From Phoronis ovalis (Eukaryota; Phoronida; Phoronidae), in assembly GCA_028565635.1 (NCBI GenBank), contig JAOXYB010016609.1, positions 1-19,048 of the forward strand: DNA of 19,048 nucleotides. The letters run 5' to 3'. A model generated the notes under the pieces. That model saw only the letters and a program-made list of their open reading frames with translations, was not told where the DNA came from and did no database searches. Positions within the stretch are counted from its first letter, which is position 1, and every line of letters begins with the position of its first letter. This document shows, piece after piece, positions 12,401-19,048 of the stretch. A program made the translations under genes and the position numbers.

Positions 12401-13774
12401 AAATTTAATCACGCTGTGTTGTCCATCCCTTGGTTATGACTTGTTTAGTAATAGTAACTAAAGAACTCCAACAGTTAACCTAATTTTGCAGATATGTTAG
12501 AGATCGACAACAACAGATCTAGTGCTGAAATTTGAAAGATCATACACTATATATTTAGGCAGAGTTTTAATATATCTCACTCTCTGAAATTGATATGTTA
12601 TTTTTAGCGTTTTAGAATTTTTGAATGTTCTGTTTGTTAGAAAACTTCTTGTTTGAAAATCCCCGTTATAAGTTCTAGCAGATTGCATATCCAGGCTTGA
12701 CCTCATGTCGGATATCAGCCGCAAGTAAGAAAACCAGTTATCCTCACATGTAGCATAAAATATATTGCATCGTACATTGAATGTGAGTGGGGTTCCAATT
12801 CGATATTTTTGCACGTCCAAGTGCACGTCACGGAAACACCCATCGAGTCTGTTCCCCATAATATCTGTTCCCCAGACGAGTCTGGATGGCTGGCAAATCT
12901 TAAACAGTTGTCATCCAGCTGGTAATGGGGAACAGATCTGATTCCCCACATCAACACCACTAAATGATTTATTTAAGCACGAAACCCCATAAAAACATCT
13001 TTTTTTGCAAATTTCAGCTGGCAGATAGAGTCCCCCTGCATTTTTAGCTGGCTGGTAAATTAAAAAAAATTCAGCTTGCTAGTGAGTGGGGAACAGAGAT
13101 GGCCTTCCAAGTTACATTACCAAATGGCTTATATAAGCATAAAACATGTAAAAAAAATATGTTGGTTTGCTATATAAAGCCATAAAAAATTATCCTCGTT
13201 GGGTGCTTCTGACGTCATAAGAACCTGAGAGGATGAGTGTACAGGCGATCATAATTATCACATTATTACTCAGTGACAAGCGAAATAATTATAGGTCACA
13301 TTAAATGAGCAGTGTCATTCCAATTTATTATTAGCAATGGAGTATTTTAACGGTGATTTGCGAACCAAGAACTTTTCTAAAAAACAGCACATTCGAAAAT
13401 TATGAAACTTTAATTAAATACTGTTAGTTGGTATATCGCTCAGGCTGATAAAAATGTTTCAACCTTCTTTCCACTAAAACGTTAAAAATAACATACACAT
13501 TTAAGGATGACACGGGAGAGCGGGATATATTATAGTGAACTATTCAATTTAATCTAAATTCTATCGATAACGAAAATGTTTTGACACTTAATGTAAGTAT
13601 CAAAACTTGTGACATGGGGTTATTACTAAATGTTGGTACTTGTTTCTCTTTCAGAGTGCTTATATCAAGATAACACCACCAAGACATGATGTGGTTAAAG
13701 GTCAAGGTCGTGTTGAATTGAACTACCTGCCACGCAACCGAGACAATTTTCATCGAGATAAATTCCAAAAATAA
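328..13774 (+). CDS. GMC oxidoreductase / alpha-beta hydrolase / metallophosphoesterase fusion protein, 3' part, 20 exons
   Basis: Spliced coding region, 5' incomplete. Exons: 328-498, 968-1195, 1572-1784, 2028-2208, 2635-2762, 2932-3069, 3468-3583, 3790-3918, 4492-4606, 4902-5076, 5920-6106, 6936-7164, 8161-8398, 8698-8951, 9224-9436, 9851-9946, 10411-10590, 11325-11440, 12046-12234, 13655-13774 (stop TAA at 13772-13774). All 19 introns start GT and end AG, and all phases join without a stop, giving 1,137 residues plus a partial first codon. The order is GMC oxidoreductase C-terminus (1-56), linker/beta region (57-306), alpha/beta hydrolase (about 307-650), charged linker (about 660-765), and metallophosphoesterase (about 775-1137). 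The FAD-binding part and the start codon lie upstream of the window. I recall comparable GMC plus hydrolase fusions in bacterial cholesterol-oxidase-like proteins; substrate and cellular location cannot be read here. No transmembrane segment is evident. Exon borders are read by eye and not supported by transcripts. The join across intron 12 is the least certain because retaining that intron also gives a clean stop. Confidence 0.88.
968..2762 (+). CDS. Exons 2-5: linker region between the oxidoreductase and hydrolase domains
   Basis: Residues 57-306 from exons 968-1195, 1572-1784, 2028-2208 and 2635-2762. The segment has alternating hydrophobic and polar runs suggesting beta strands (for example MKLTLLSDDIEHLTE and YYRIKLYLTDKVKVYYLHG), then a helical region (KWKAKFIKFFLGEVWDIYSP) and an extended part ending at RLIRYN just before the hydrolase core. 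I recall similar stretches between the two enzyme domains in bacterial homologues, with a GTV or GTL strand and a DVY-type helix end, but I cannot name a defined domain. Introns 1 (499-967), 2 (1196-1571), 3 (1785-2027) and 4 (2209-2634) are AT-rich, and I see no recognisable element in them. Confidence 0.75.
2932..7164 (+). CDS. Exons 6-12: alpha/beta hydrolase domain
   Basis: Residues 307-670. The core opens with GPVLLIHGMG (HG oxyanion motif at H317-G318), then YDVWLIDWR at the end of beta 4. The nucleophile elbow in exon 8 reads VVAHCLGS, placing Cys396 where most family members have Ser. Exon 11 carries the beta-7 strand QLLLMAEL (575-582) with Asn583 where an Asp is usual, and exon 12 has EGYGHLD with candidate catalytic His620, followed by GKNASKDVFPRIVAFLDK. 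Exons are 2932-3069, 3468-3583, 3790-3918, 4492-4606, 4902-5076, 5920-6106 and 6936-7164. A Cys-His-Asp triad is known in dienelactone hydrolase, so activity is possible. The likely role is cleavage or transfer of an ester or thioester. Intron 6 (3070-3467) shows nothing recognisable. Confidence 0.85.
4021..4360. mobile_element. SINE-like insertion in intron 8 with 12-bp target duplications
   Basis: The 12-bp repeat atttgaatgcac occurs at 4021-4032 and 4349-4360 and flanks a 316-bp body (4033-4348) that is clearly more GC-rich than the surrounding intron. Flanking target duplications with no terminal inverted repeats fit a short retroelement. On the minus strand the stretch ggttgactccc resembles a degenerate tRNA B box, but I find no convincing A box, so the head type is unresolved. 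There is no long poly-A; the right end is a short AT-rich tail. Several frames are open across it only because it is GC-rich. It lies between the hydrolase exons at 3790-3918 and 4492-4606 and should be spliced out. Confidence 0.75.
5112..5574. mobile_element. MITE with 48-bp inverted ends and 10-bp target duplication, intron 10
   Basis: The ends 5122-5169 and 5517-5564 are inverted copies, matching at about 43 of 48 positions and both beginning CAGTCTGAAT at the outer tip. The 10-bp direct repeat gggggtcaag sits immediately outside at 5112-5121 and 5565-5574, as expected for a target-site duplication. The 443-bp element has no transposase coding capacity, so it is a non-autonomous DNA transposon. 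A 9-11-bp duplication is typical of Mutator-like elements, but superfamily assignment is tentative. The rest of intron 10 (5575-5919) is AT-rich with no feature I recognise. Confidence 0.85.
6107..6935. other. Intron 11, with a weak inverted repeat
   Basis: The 829-bp intron has no open frame of interest. An imperfect inverted pair is visible: atgttgagcatcagagaa near 6572-6589 against ttctctgctgttcaacat near 6871-6888, differing at two positions. It could be the edges of another decayed inverted-repeat element, but outer boundaries and target duplications are not clear. Confidence 0.4.
7267..7670. mobile_element. Inverted-repeat (MITE-like) element in intron 12
   Basis: The outer left segment 7267-7282 (tttagtaaagccaaag) matches the reverse complement of 7655-7670 with one mismatch. 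The inner segments 7283-7317 and 7605-7639 are also inverted copies with about four differences. On the right a 15-bp stretch (7640-7654) interrupts the two parts. The 404-bp unit has no coding capacity, which fits a non-autonomous DNA transposon. I could not identify a clean target-site duplication. The remainder of intron 12 (7671-8160) shows nothing recognisable. Confidence 0.75.
8161..8398 (+). CDS. Exon 13: charged interdomain linker
   Basis: Residues 670-748. The stretch is rich in Asp, Glu, Lys, Asn and Ser (for example NISEEINHSDFQSDVVDND and WKKKSSSDNK) and lacks a folded-domain pattern, so it probably is a flexible tether between hydrolase and phosphoesterase. The acceptor is tttgccag ending at 8160 and the donor gtaagt at 8399. 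The frame stays open upstream through the intron end to an ATG at 8106, so a shorter transcript starting there is conceivable but not supported by any promoter signal I can see. Confidence 0.72.
8698..13774 (+). CDS. Exons 14-20: calcineurin-like metallophosphoesterase domain with altered motifs
   Basis: Residues 749-1137. Signature motifs in order: YAISDTHMG (D781-T-H783, motif I), VGDIFEMW (G817-D818, motif II, resembling the GD-x-F-E form of the UDP-diacylglucosamine hydrolase branch), YYVRGNQDY (G872-N873-Q874-D875, motif III, usually GNHD or GNHE), FEHGHDYD (H915-G-H917, motif IV) and VLGHNEMK (G1067-H1068-N-E1070, motif V, usually GHxH), then IYGNGGAWHDF, the usual closing strand. Family enzymes use two metal ions to cleave phosphoesters. 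Here the motif III His is Gln and the last metal-binding His is Glu, so activity may be changed or lost. Exons: 8698-8951, 9224-9436, 9851-9946, 10411-10590, 11325-11440, 12046-12234, 13655-13774. The last exon is basic and lacks a recognisable motif. Confidence 0.85.
9947..12045. other. Introns 16-18: no recognisable elements
   Basis: Between the short exons 10411-10590 and 11325-11440, the introns 9947-10410, 10591-11324 and 11441-12045 are AT-rich. I see no repeat pairs, RNA genes or coding signals in them, and the open frame near 10607-10891 has no protein-like composition. Confidence 0.5.
12235..13654. other. Intron 19, the longest intron
   Basis: The intron is bounded by donor gttagt at 12235 and acceptor ctttcag ending at 13654. 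It contains the diverged tandem repeat listed separately (about 12880-13170). A minus-strand open frame at 12497-12859 has no recognisable domain and is judged to be chance. If the intron were retained, translation would stop at 12367-12369, removing the last 39 residues. Confidence 0.55.
12880..13170. repeat. Diverged tandem duplication, period about 161 bp
   Basis: Two successive copies each contain, in order, a GGCTGG-type start, an AAAT-rich stretch, CAGCT, then GGGGAACAG (12927 and 13088, 161 bp apart), then a block reading roughly ccaaatggcttatataagca. The copies are substantially diverged. Inverted GTTCCCC motifs just upstream (12850-12873) suggest the unit also occurs in the other orientation. 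Confidence 0.55.
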
Positions 13775-13775
13775 A
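13770..13775 (+). promoter_or_regulatory. AATAAA poly(A) hexamer overlapping the stop codon
   Basis: AATAAA at 13770-13775 overlaps the TAA stop at 13772-13774. If used, the 3' untranslated region would be only about 10-30 bases. No better-placed canonical hexamer is evident before the repeat element that begins near 13881; another AATAAA lies at about 14876. Confidence 0.3.
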
Positions 13776-13880
13776 AGAACTGTGAGAAAAAGGATTCATG
13801 TTACAAACATATTAATTTTTTTATTTGGAACTTAATTGTTCATTTTTAACTTAAAAAACAACTGAATTTATAAGGATATA

Positions 13881-14580
13881 ATTAGGGTTGCTCCTGTAAG
13901 AGAGCAAGCCTTTGGTTTCGTACGATATCTTTCTTCTTTTTTTTCTTCCAATTTTCAGTAAGCTATAACTCGAAGACGATTACAGCTAAGAACTTAGTAC
14001 AACATGTGACATCCCTGGGATAGGCCATTGTTGAGTTTGAGGTCAAAAGGTCATTTAGAGGTCAAAGATCAATTTCGAAAATTGCTCGAAATATTCCAAA
14101 ATGATGGCATCGAGTTACAATAAAGTAATTTTGATGACCTTTGAGAATTTGTCGGTACTAAAAGGTATTTTTTGGCATCTTTTCACTTAATTCATTGATC
14201 TTCCAGCTTTCACTAAGCTATACCTCGATAACGGTTACAGTTATGGACAGTTAGAGGTCAAAGATCAAATATCTAAAATTGCTCAAAATGTCATTTTAAT
14301 GACCTTTGAGAACATTTAGGTATGTTAAAAAGGTTATCTAGACATCAAAAGTTCAAGATATCAAAATGGCATAACATTTTCAAAAAGCAGCTTTGTATGC
14401 ATTCAGAGGTCATCAAGAGTTCAAAGTGGACATTTTGAGGCCAAAATTACCCAAAGCAATGAATTTCTAATATTTGTTGAAAAGTTAAAAAAGGATGTTG
14501 AAAAGTGAATTAGAAGTCACGTAATGTTCACAAAAGCCAATAGTAGCAATCCTGCATTTGCAAAAAGGCTATCTATTTGA
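13881..14580 (+). repeat. Left inverted-repeat block of the large element
   Basis: About 700 bp, reverse-complementary with indels to 15957-16832. It contains AGGTCA half-sites at 14040-14045, 14048-14053 and 14059-14064, spaced by 2 and 5 bases, and a further near-match (AGATCA) one base after the last. A small hairpin ttgctc...gagcaa sits at its outer end. Confidence 0.75.
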
Positions 14581-15056
14581 ATTTACTTTTGTTGCAATGT
14601 TGGTGATATATTGCAATTAATGTAATTTTGTTATAATATTGAAAAGGTAAGGCCAACGTTAATTATCAATAGTGCCATGATCGTATTAAGCAGTCGGTAG
14701 TGATAATTTGATAGATAATCGTTATAAAATCAATTATAATATTAAATATTCAAGAATATCTGACTATTTTGTTTTTGTAATTAATTTATTGCAATGTTAT
14801 TTTGTTATCTTATTAAAAATACGAGGCTACTATTAATTACAAATGTAATATAAACCAAGGGAATCAACCACTGTAAATAAATATCTCTTTAGCCTTTCAG
14901 AACACTTAATTTCACGTAATCCTTAACTAGGTTTTTATGAAGTTAACAGGACGTCTCTGAGCGTCACGTTATGTTAAGAAACTACTCTTAACGAGCAAAC
15001 ATCATCCAATATCTTTATGGTGTGTTCTTAAATCATTAGGTGTCTCATCTCGCTAA
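14581..15056. other. AT-rich interior of the large element, left part
   Basis: No coding signal. Two stretches about 170 bp apart (near 14632 and 14802) look loosely alike (tgttat...attgaaaa... followed by attaatta), possibly an old tandem duplication; the similarity is weak. Confidence 0.3.
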
Positions 15057-15263
15057 AAACAACATTGTGCTAAATGCGTTGGTAATGAAATTGATGACAA
15101 AGTATGCTTTGAGAAAGATATGGTGGCCGGCAGGTTTAACTCCTTCTTTACTACTATTGCTTCATCATTACTTAAAAATCTTCCCACTAGTTCTGGTAAA
15201 TACATACATAATAAGATTATAACCAATCTATTAGCACTATCAACCATGTGCACTACGTTTTAA
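15057..15263 (+). pseudogene. Fragment of a non-LTR retrotransposon, endonuclease-to-RT linker region
   Basis: A 68-codon open stretch ending in TAA at 15261-15263, preceded in frame by TAA at 15054-15056. It contains VAGRFNSFFTTIASSLLKNL, which matches the pattern (hydrophobic)A..FN.FF..I...L...(L/I)P found between the endonuclease and reverse-transcriptase domains of many non-LTR elements. No RT motifs follow before the stop, so this is a dead fragment. It sits between the two long inverted blocks. Confidence 0.55.
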
Positions 15264-15956
15264 AGTTCGTTCGGTTTACTACCGCTAGGAGTCCCACAAG
15301 CAAACGGAATCTTAACTGCTACCAGACTGCTGGTGCAATATGTCAGGCGTAAAGAAAACAAAATTTTCACTCACTTTATTTTCGAAAACTTGATGTTATT
15401 AATGTACTATGTAATATTGTGGCCATTTCGAGGAAATGGCGTACTGCGTTCTACACGCTTCTACAGCACGTAAAATTGTTAAAGAAACTAAAATCATAAT
15501 GATACGGAGAAGATTAGCATAACACTTTAATTCGTGAACCGTTCAAACTTGTATTTTAATTATCAGTTTTTATGGATGATATTAATGCATTTCTAATTTT
15601 ACGCACAACGACATGTCCAAGACTTATAAACGACACGCAAGTTTAATTCGTAAAAGACTGCTTAAATAAGGGTCAATTTAATGTACTGATTGAACAGCAA
15701 GATAGTTAAACTCCTGTGATGTCATTTTGCCTAAGCTCTATAACAGGCGTTATATATGTGTGTGTTTTAAATCCTGCACATCAGTCATAGTTACTCCTGA
15801 GCAGAATTATATAAACACACATGTAAGCTGGAACGCAAGTACGAAATACAAAGTGTTTACAATGTACTAATAACGGTAGAACTATGTTAATCAATTGAAA
15901 GTGCAGGCATTTGCTATGGCTCTGCTTTTTCAAAAAGTGATAACAATTATAAAACT
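15264..15956. other. AT-rich interior of the large element, right part
   Basis: I see no open frame with protein-like composition, RNA gene or repeat pair here. Confidence 0.4.
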
Positions 15957-16832
15957 CCAACTAGATAGCCTTTTAGCAAAGGCATTGTTGCTCATATTGG
16001 CTTTTATGAACGTTATATGACCTCTAAATTACCTTTCAACATCATTTTTGAAGTTTTCAACAAATAATGGAAATTCATTGCTTTGGAACTTCTTGACCTC
16101 AAAATGTCTATGACTTCTACGCTTTCTGAAAATGTTATGCTATTTTGAGAGTTTGAACTTTGACCTCTAGTTGAGCTTTTGACATCAAGGTCAACTTCGG
16201 ACTGTCATATGTCAAAGTTCAAGCCCATTAGACTAAACACTATGACTTGCAGTATGTTTCCTCCATAAAATTAATTTACAAGATGCTTTAAAAAATCACC
16301 TTTTAATACCTAAATATTCTAAAAAGTCATCAAAATGACCTTTTTATAACCTAATACCATCATTTTGGAATATTTCAAGCAATTTTAGAATTTTGACCTT
16401 TGACCCCTAAATGACCTTTTGACCCCGAGGTCAACAATGGCCTACCCTGGGGATATGTCAAATCTCCAATATCATATCCTTATCTATAACAGACTTTCAG
16501 ATATGGCTTACGGAAAATTGGAGATCAATGAATTAATTGAAAAGATGCCAAAAAATAAAAATAAAACCTTTTAGTACCGAACTATTCTCAAAGAACATCT
16601 AAAATACTTCGTTGTAACTCAATACAATCATTTTAGAACAAAATTTGACCTTTGACCTCCAAATGACCTTTTGACTCAAAGGTCAACAATGGTCTACCCC
16701 AGGGATGTCATACATTAAGTATCAAGTTCCTAGCTGTAACCGTCTTCGAGGAAGAGAAAGAAAAAGAAAAAGAAGAAGAAAGAAATCATACAAAACCAAT
16801 AGGCTTGCTCCCTTATAGGCTTGCTCCCTAAT
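15957..16832 (-). repeat. Right inverted-repeat block of the large element
   Basis: About 876 bp, the fuller copy. TGACCT (reverse AGGTCA) occurs at 16646-16651, 16653-16658 and 16664-16669, and a similar cluster lies around 16394-16434. The outer end has a short tandem duplication of taggcttgctccct. A purine-only run of A and G lies at about 16751-16787. Confidence 0.75.
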
Positions 16833-17173
16833 TAAAAATGTCAAGCAAGGGCAATATTTTGAGCTTACGTTTTTTTAAAGATACTGCTAGAAATAAATAT
16901 TTTATAAAATTTAACAATTAAAAACAAAATTAAATACTGTTTTTCAATGTTATTTCCTCATCCACTTTAACCATTCTAAAAGAGATGACGTCAAAAACGC
17001 GGAGAAGGAAATAGAAGTAGGTGATAAAAAAAAAAATATGGCGTGCAAAACCAATAACGTAAGTGCATATGTAATTTCTTCGCCCGTGCGCTGTTTGAGT
17101 GACCTGTAACACGATAAATATACTTATATAGCATTGTTATTAAGTATATTATTTGTCGATGTAAAGTTTTGGC
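16833..17173. other. Intergenic, no recognisable feature
   Basis: AT-rich spacer between the large inverted-repeat element and the hairpin repeat. Minus-strand open frames here (16930-17263) lack any protein-like pattern. Confidence 0.4.
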
Positions 17174-17266
17174 AAACAGCACACTGATCGATGTCATATA
17201 TTTGAAAACAAATATATGACATCGGTATGCATTTCTTAACCACCGGCTGTGGTTACCGATCATAAT
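17174..17266 (-). repeat. Hairpin-rich repeat, left copy
   Basis: About 92 bp, inverted relative to 18059-18150 with only a few differences. It contains two internal palindromes: gatgtcatatattt facing aaatatatgacatc, and aaccac facing gtggtt around cggct. Either it is a terminal inverted repeat of a 977-bp element ending at 18150 or an independent copy of a small mobile hairpin. Confidence 0.75.
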
Positions 17267-18032
17267 TAATTATCAGATTGAATTGAAAATACATAGCTTT
17301 TGACGCACTTGAAAACTGATTACAAGCTATATTTGTTTCCATTTTTTTTTCATACGCATGTGATCCTCTTCTATTCTTTTTTTGCTAAAAGTTTTGAAAA
17401 TTATTGAATGAATAATTTTACTGACTACGTCCAGATTGATTAATATATTTTTTTGAAACAATTATGCAGAAATGTAATGCAATTAAAGATGATGATACAA
17501 CACATCATATATTCAGCGTGTATTATAATACAGGTTTAACAATGCAACAAAATTATATATTTCTAAAATTTCAATACCATGCCTTCCTGATTAAACAAGA
17601 AAAACAGCTTAAAAAGAAAATTTTAGATATAAAATAAAATTCATAAAAACGGATAATTTAATTAGAATTAATTAATTAAACACTATCATAGTAAAAACTT
17701 ATTTTATTACTAAAACATCGTTTTAGACTAGTTAGTGAAGTCTAGTTTATTAAGGTTAGTGTGCTGATCAGATTCTCAGTTAGATCAAATATCAATTAAA
17801 GTTGAATCATAACTAAATCACTGAGCTGTTTTGTTAGTTTATAATGACTAATAATATCGACAGATAATTGACAGCGAATACAATATGGTTGTATCTATTA
17901 TGATATCATTATACGCATTTATTTAGAAATGATTTACTCATGGATTAATTCCAAACAATAGATAGACACTGCTAACAGAAACTGGTATGAGAAATCAATG
18001 TAATCTGTGTCCAGATTTGCCAGTTCTTCAAT
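17267..18032. other. Spacer between the two hairpin repeats
   Basis: Very AT-rich, with no open frame, RNA gene or further repeat pair that I can recognise. If the hairpin copies are terminal repeats, this is the interior of a non-autonomous element. Confidence 0.4.
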
Positions 18033-18167
18033 AGCTAATTCAGATATAATACATGCACATTATGATCGGTAACCACAGCCGGTGGTTAAGAAATGCGTAC
18101 CGATGTCATATATTTGTTTTAAATATATGACATCGATCGGTGCGCTGTTTAACAGCTAATTCAGATA
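18033..18167 (+). repeat. Hairpin-rich repeat, right copy, flanked by 14-bp direct repeats
   Basis: The core 18059-18150 matches 17174-17266 in reverse complement. The direct repeat agctaattcagata occurs at 18033-18046 and 18154-18167 just outside, as expected for a target-site duplication of this copy alone. The 15-bp perfect stem cgatgtcatatattt / aaatatatgacatcg lies at about 18101-18136. Confidence 0.72.
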
Positions 18168-18646
18168 CCTTCTATGTCAAACTGTCAACGCTGTTATTAA
18201 AGGTTAATAAGTCTATGATTTTTTTTCTACAAATTATTGAATCATTATCCAAAGTAAATTAATAAATATTAAACATTTTTACACATAGCAAATAAAATAT
18301 ACATGCAATAAATACATATAGGTGTTTATTACCATAAGCGCGTAAGTTCTTATTATAGTGGTTCAGCTGCGGGGAAAATGTGTCCTGGGTTTTGTTAACT
18401 TGCAGTGCTATAGACCTGGAAAGCCTGGTACTGTTGTAAATTGAATCTTTGAGACGTCGGCTTTTTGCTGTTCACCACATTTATTAATACACACCAATCA
18501 CTCAATTACTCCAATTTTTAATTTGTTGCGGCAACCACAATTTCACTACAGACGATATAAAGGAGTTGCTTTTTTTAATATCAAGGAAAGTGATATCAAA
18601 TATCAAAACATATGATCTAGCTTTTGATATAATTATTCTTCCGAAG
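18168..18646. other. Intergenic, no recognisable feature
   Basis: AT-rich with a slightly more GC-rich patch near 18365-18470. No gene or repeat is recognisable, apart from the possible upstream extension of the CUB-like frame. Confidence 0.35.
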
Positions 18647-18804
18647 TACGTGCGTTATAATTTTATTCGCCATCCAAAAAATGTACAATTTTATAACTGT
18701 CAGTTATATGTACCGAATATAAATGGCATTATTATTAGTACACCTGACTATCCGTACACCGGCAAGAGGATATTTGCGTGCCGTTTAATTGCACCTAATA
18801 TTCG
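18647..18804 (+). CDS. Possible exon encoding part of a CUB-like domain
   Basis: The open frame reads YNCQLYVPNINGIIISTPDY followed by PYTGKRIFACRLIAPN. This resembles the start of a CUB domain: a Cys, then NG.I.SP.YP, then C.(W).I.AP, spaced normally, although the usual Trp after the second Cys is replaced. CUB domains are extracellular beta-sandwich modules found in proteases and adhesion proteins. The frame stops at 18806-18808, but a donor-like gtgaat begins at 18805, so an exon ending at 18804 is possible; an acceptor-like cttccgaag ends at 18646. No other exon is found, so it may equally be a pseudo-exon or chance. Confidence 0.35.
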
Positions 18805-18808
18805 GTGA

Positions 18809-19048
18809 ATACTTTAGTTCTCTTAATACAATTTATCACAAGGTCAGGTCTTACAGTTAATGCAGGAAATATAGAAAACAGTGTTTTAATAATTACTTTG
18901 GCAACATGGCTGCCAGTAAACTGCTATATATAACCACATGTCCATCATATAAATATTTGCCTATTGTAAACATGTTACTATAGACAGGTTTGGTAAATTA
19001 ATCTTTTTTCCCAAATGTGTTGATTGCAATCCATATATATTATTGGAC
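18809..19048. other. Right end, no recognisable feature
   Basis: AT-rich sequence with no further CUB-like exon, RNA gene or repeat that I can see before the window ends. Confidence 0.35.

Larger units (their letters stand above)
13881..16832. mobile_element. Large element bounded by long inverted repeats, downstream of the gene
   Basis: The block 13881-14580 is present in reverse complement at about 15957-16832. Shared landmarks, read inward, are attaggg at the outer tip, a gcaagcc motif, a long pyrimidine run (purine on the other side, 16751-16787), tcgaagacg-ttacagct, several AGGTCA arrays, gcaatgaatttc, and aaggctatcta at the inner end. The left copy is shorter because it lacks parts of the internal sub-units (about 230-250 bp each) that the right copy retains. 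The middle (14581-15956) is AT-rich and holds only a retrotransposon fragment. This fits a fold-back or long-TIR non-autonomous DNA element, but two independent insertions of one repeat in opposite directions would look similar. No target duplication is clear. Confidence 0.75.

Noticed and set aside
12497-12859. Minus-strand open frame of 120 codons
   Set aside because: No domain or protein-like pattern, it lies inside the intron of the + strand gene, and it overlaps the repeat-rich region.
16930-17263. Minus-strand open frames near the hairpin repeat
   Set aside because: Low-complexity translations of AT-rich DNA that run into the hairpin repeat; no domain pattern.
1-19048. tRNA or rRNA genes, CRISPR arrays, bacterial operon signals
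   Set aside because: None found by eye; the introns and repeats show a eukaryotic locus, and the direct repeats seen are mobile-element features rather than spacer arrays.

Overview
This window looks like AT-rich nuclear DNA from an invertebrate animal. A marine lophotrochozoan such as a mollusc is my guess, from gene architecture and repeat style only. Short exons sit between GT-AG introns of about 150 to 1,400 bp, there is no bacterial-style gene packing, and several non-autonomous mobile elements lie in introns and downstream DNA.

One multi-exon gene on the + strand fills positions 328 to 13774. I could splice 20 exons with every intron bounded by GT...AG and every phase matching. They encode the last 1,137 residues (plus part of one codon) of a large protein whose N-terminal part lies upstream of the window. 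In order the protein shows: the C-terminal end of a GMC-type flavin oxidoreductase of the cholesterol-oxidase kind (exon 1); a linker or beta-rich region (exons 2-5); an alpha/beta hydrolase domain with a cysteine nucleophile elbow (exons 6-12); a charged, low-complexity linker (exon 13); and a calcineurin-like metallophosphoesterase domain with two altered signature motifs (exons 14-20). Residue numbers below count from the first complete codon in the window. A plausible overall job is multi-step modification of a sterol or other lipid-like alcohol or ester, but the substrate is unknown.

The introns carry mobile-element insertions: a SINE-like element with 12-bp target duplications in intron 8 (4033-4348), a 443-bp MITE with 48-bp inverted ends and 10-bp target duplications in intron 10 (5122-5564), a second inverted-repeat element in intron 12 (7267-7670), and a diverged tandem repeat of about 160 bp in intron 19.

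Downstream of the stop codon, 13881-16832 is bounded by two long inverted blocks (about 0.7 and 0.9 kb) rich in AGGTCA half-sites; between them is a decayed fragment of a non-LTR retrotransposon. Further right, 17174-17266 and 18059-18150 are inverted copies of a hairpin-rich repeat of about 92 bp. Near the right end is a short open stretch resembling a CUB domain (about 18647-18804), possibly an exon of a second gene. The first 155 bp are a degenerate 10-bp satellite in both orientations.
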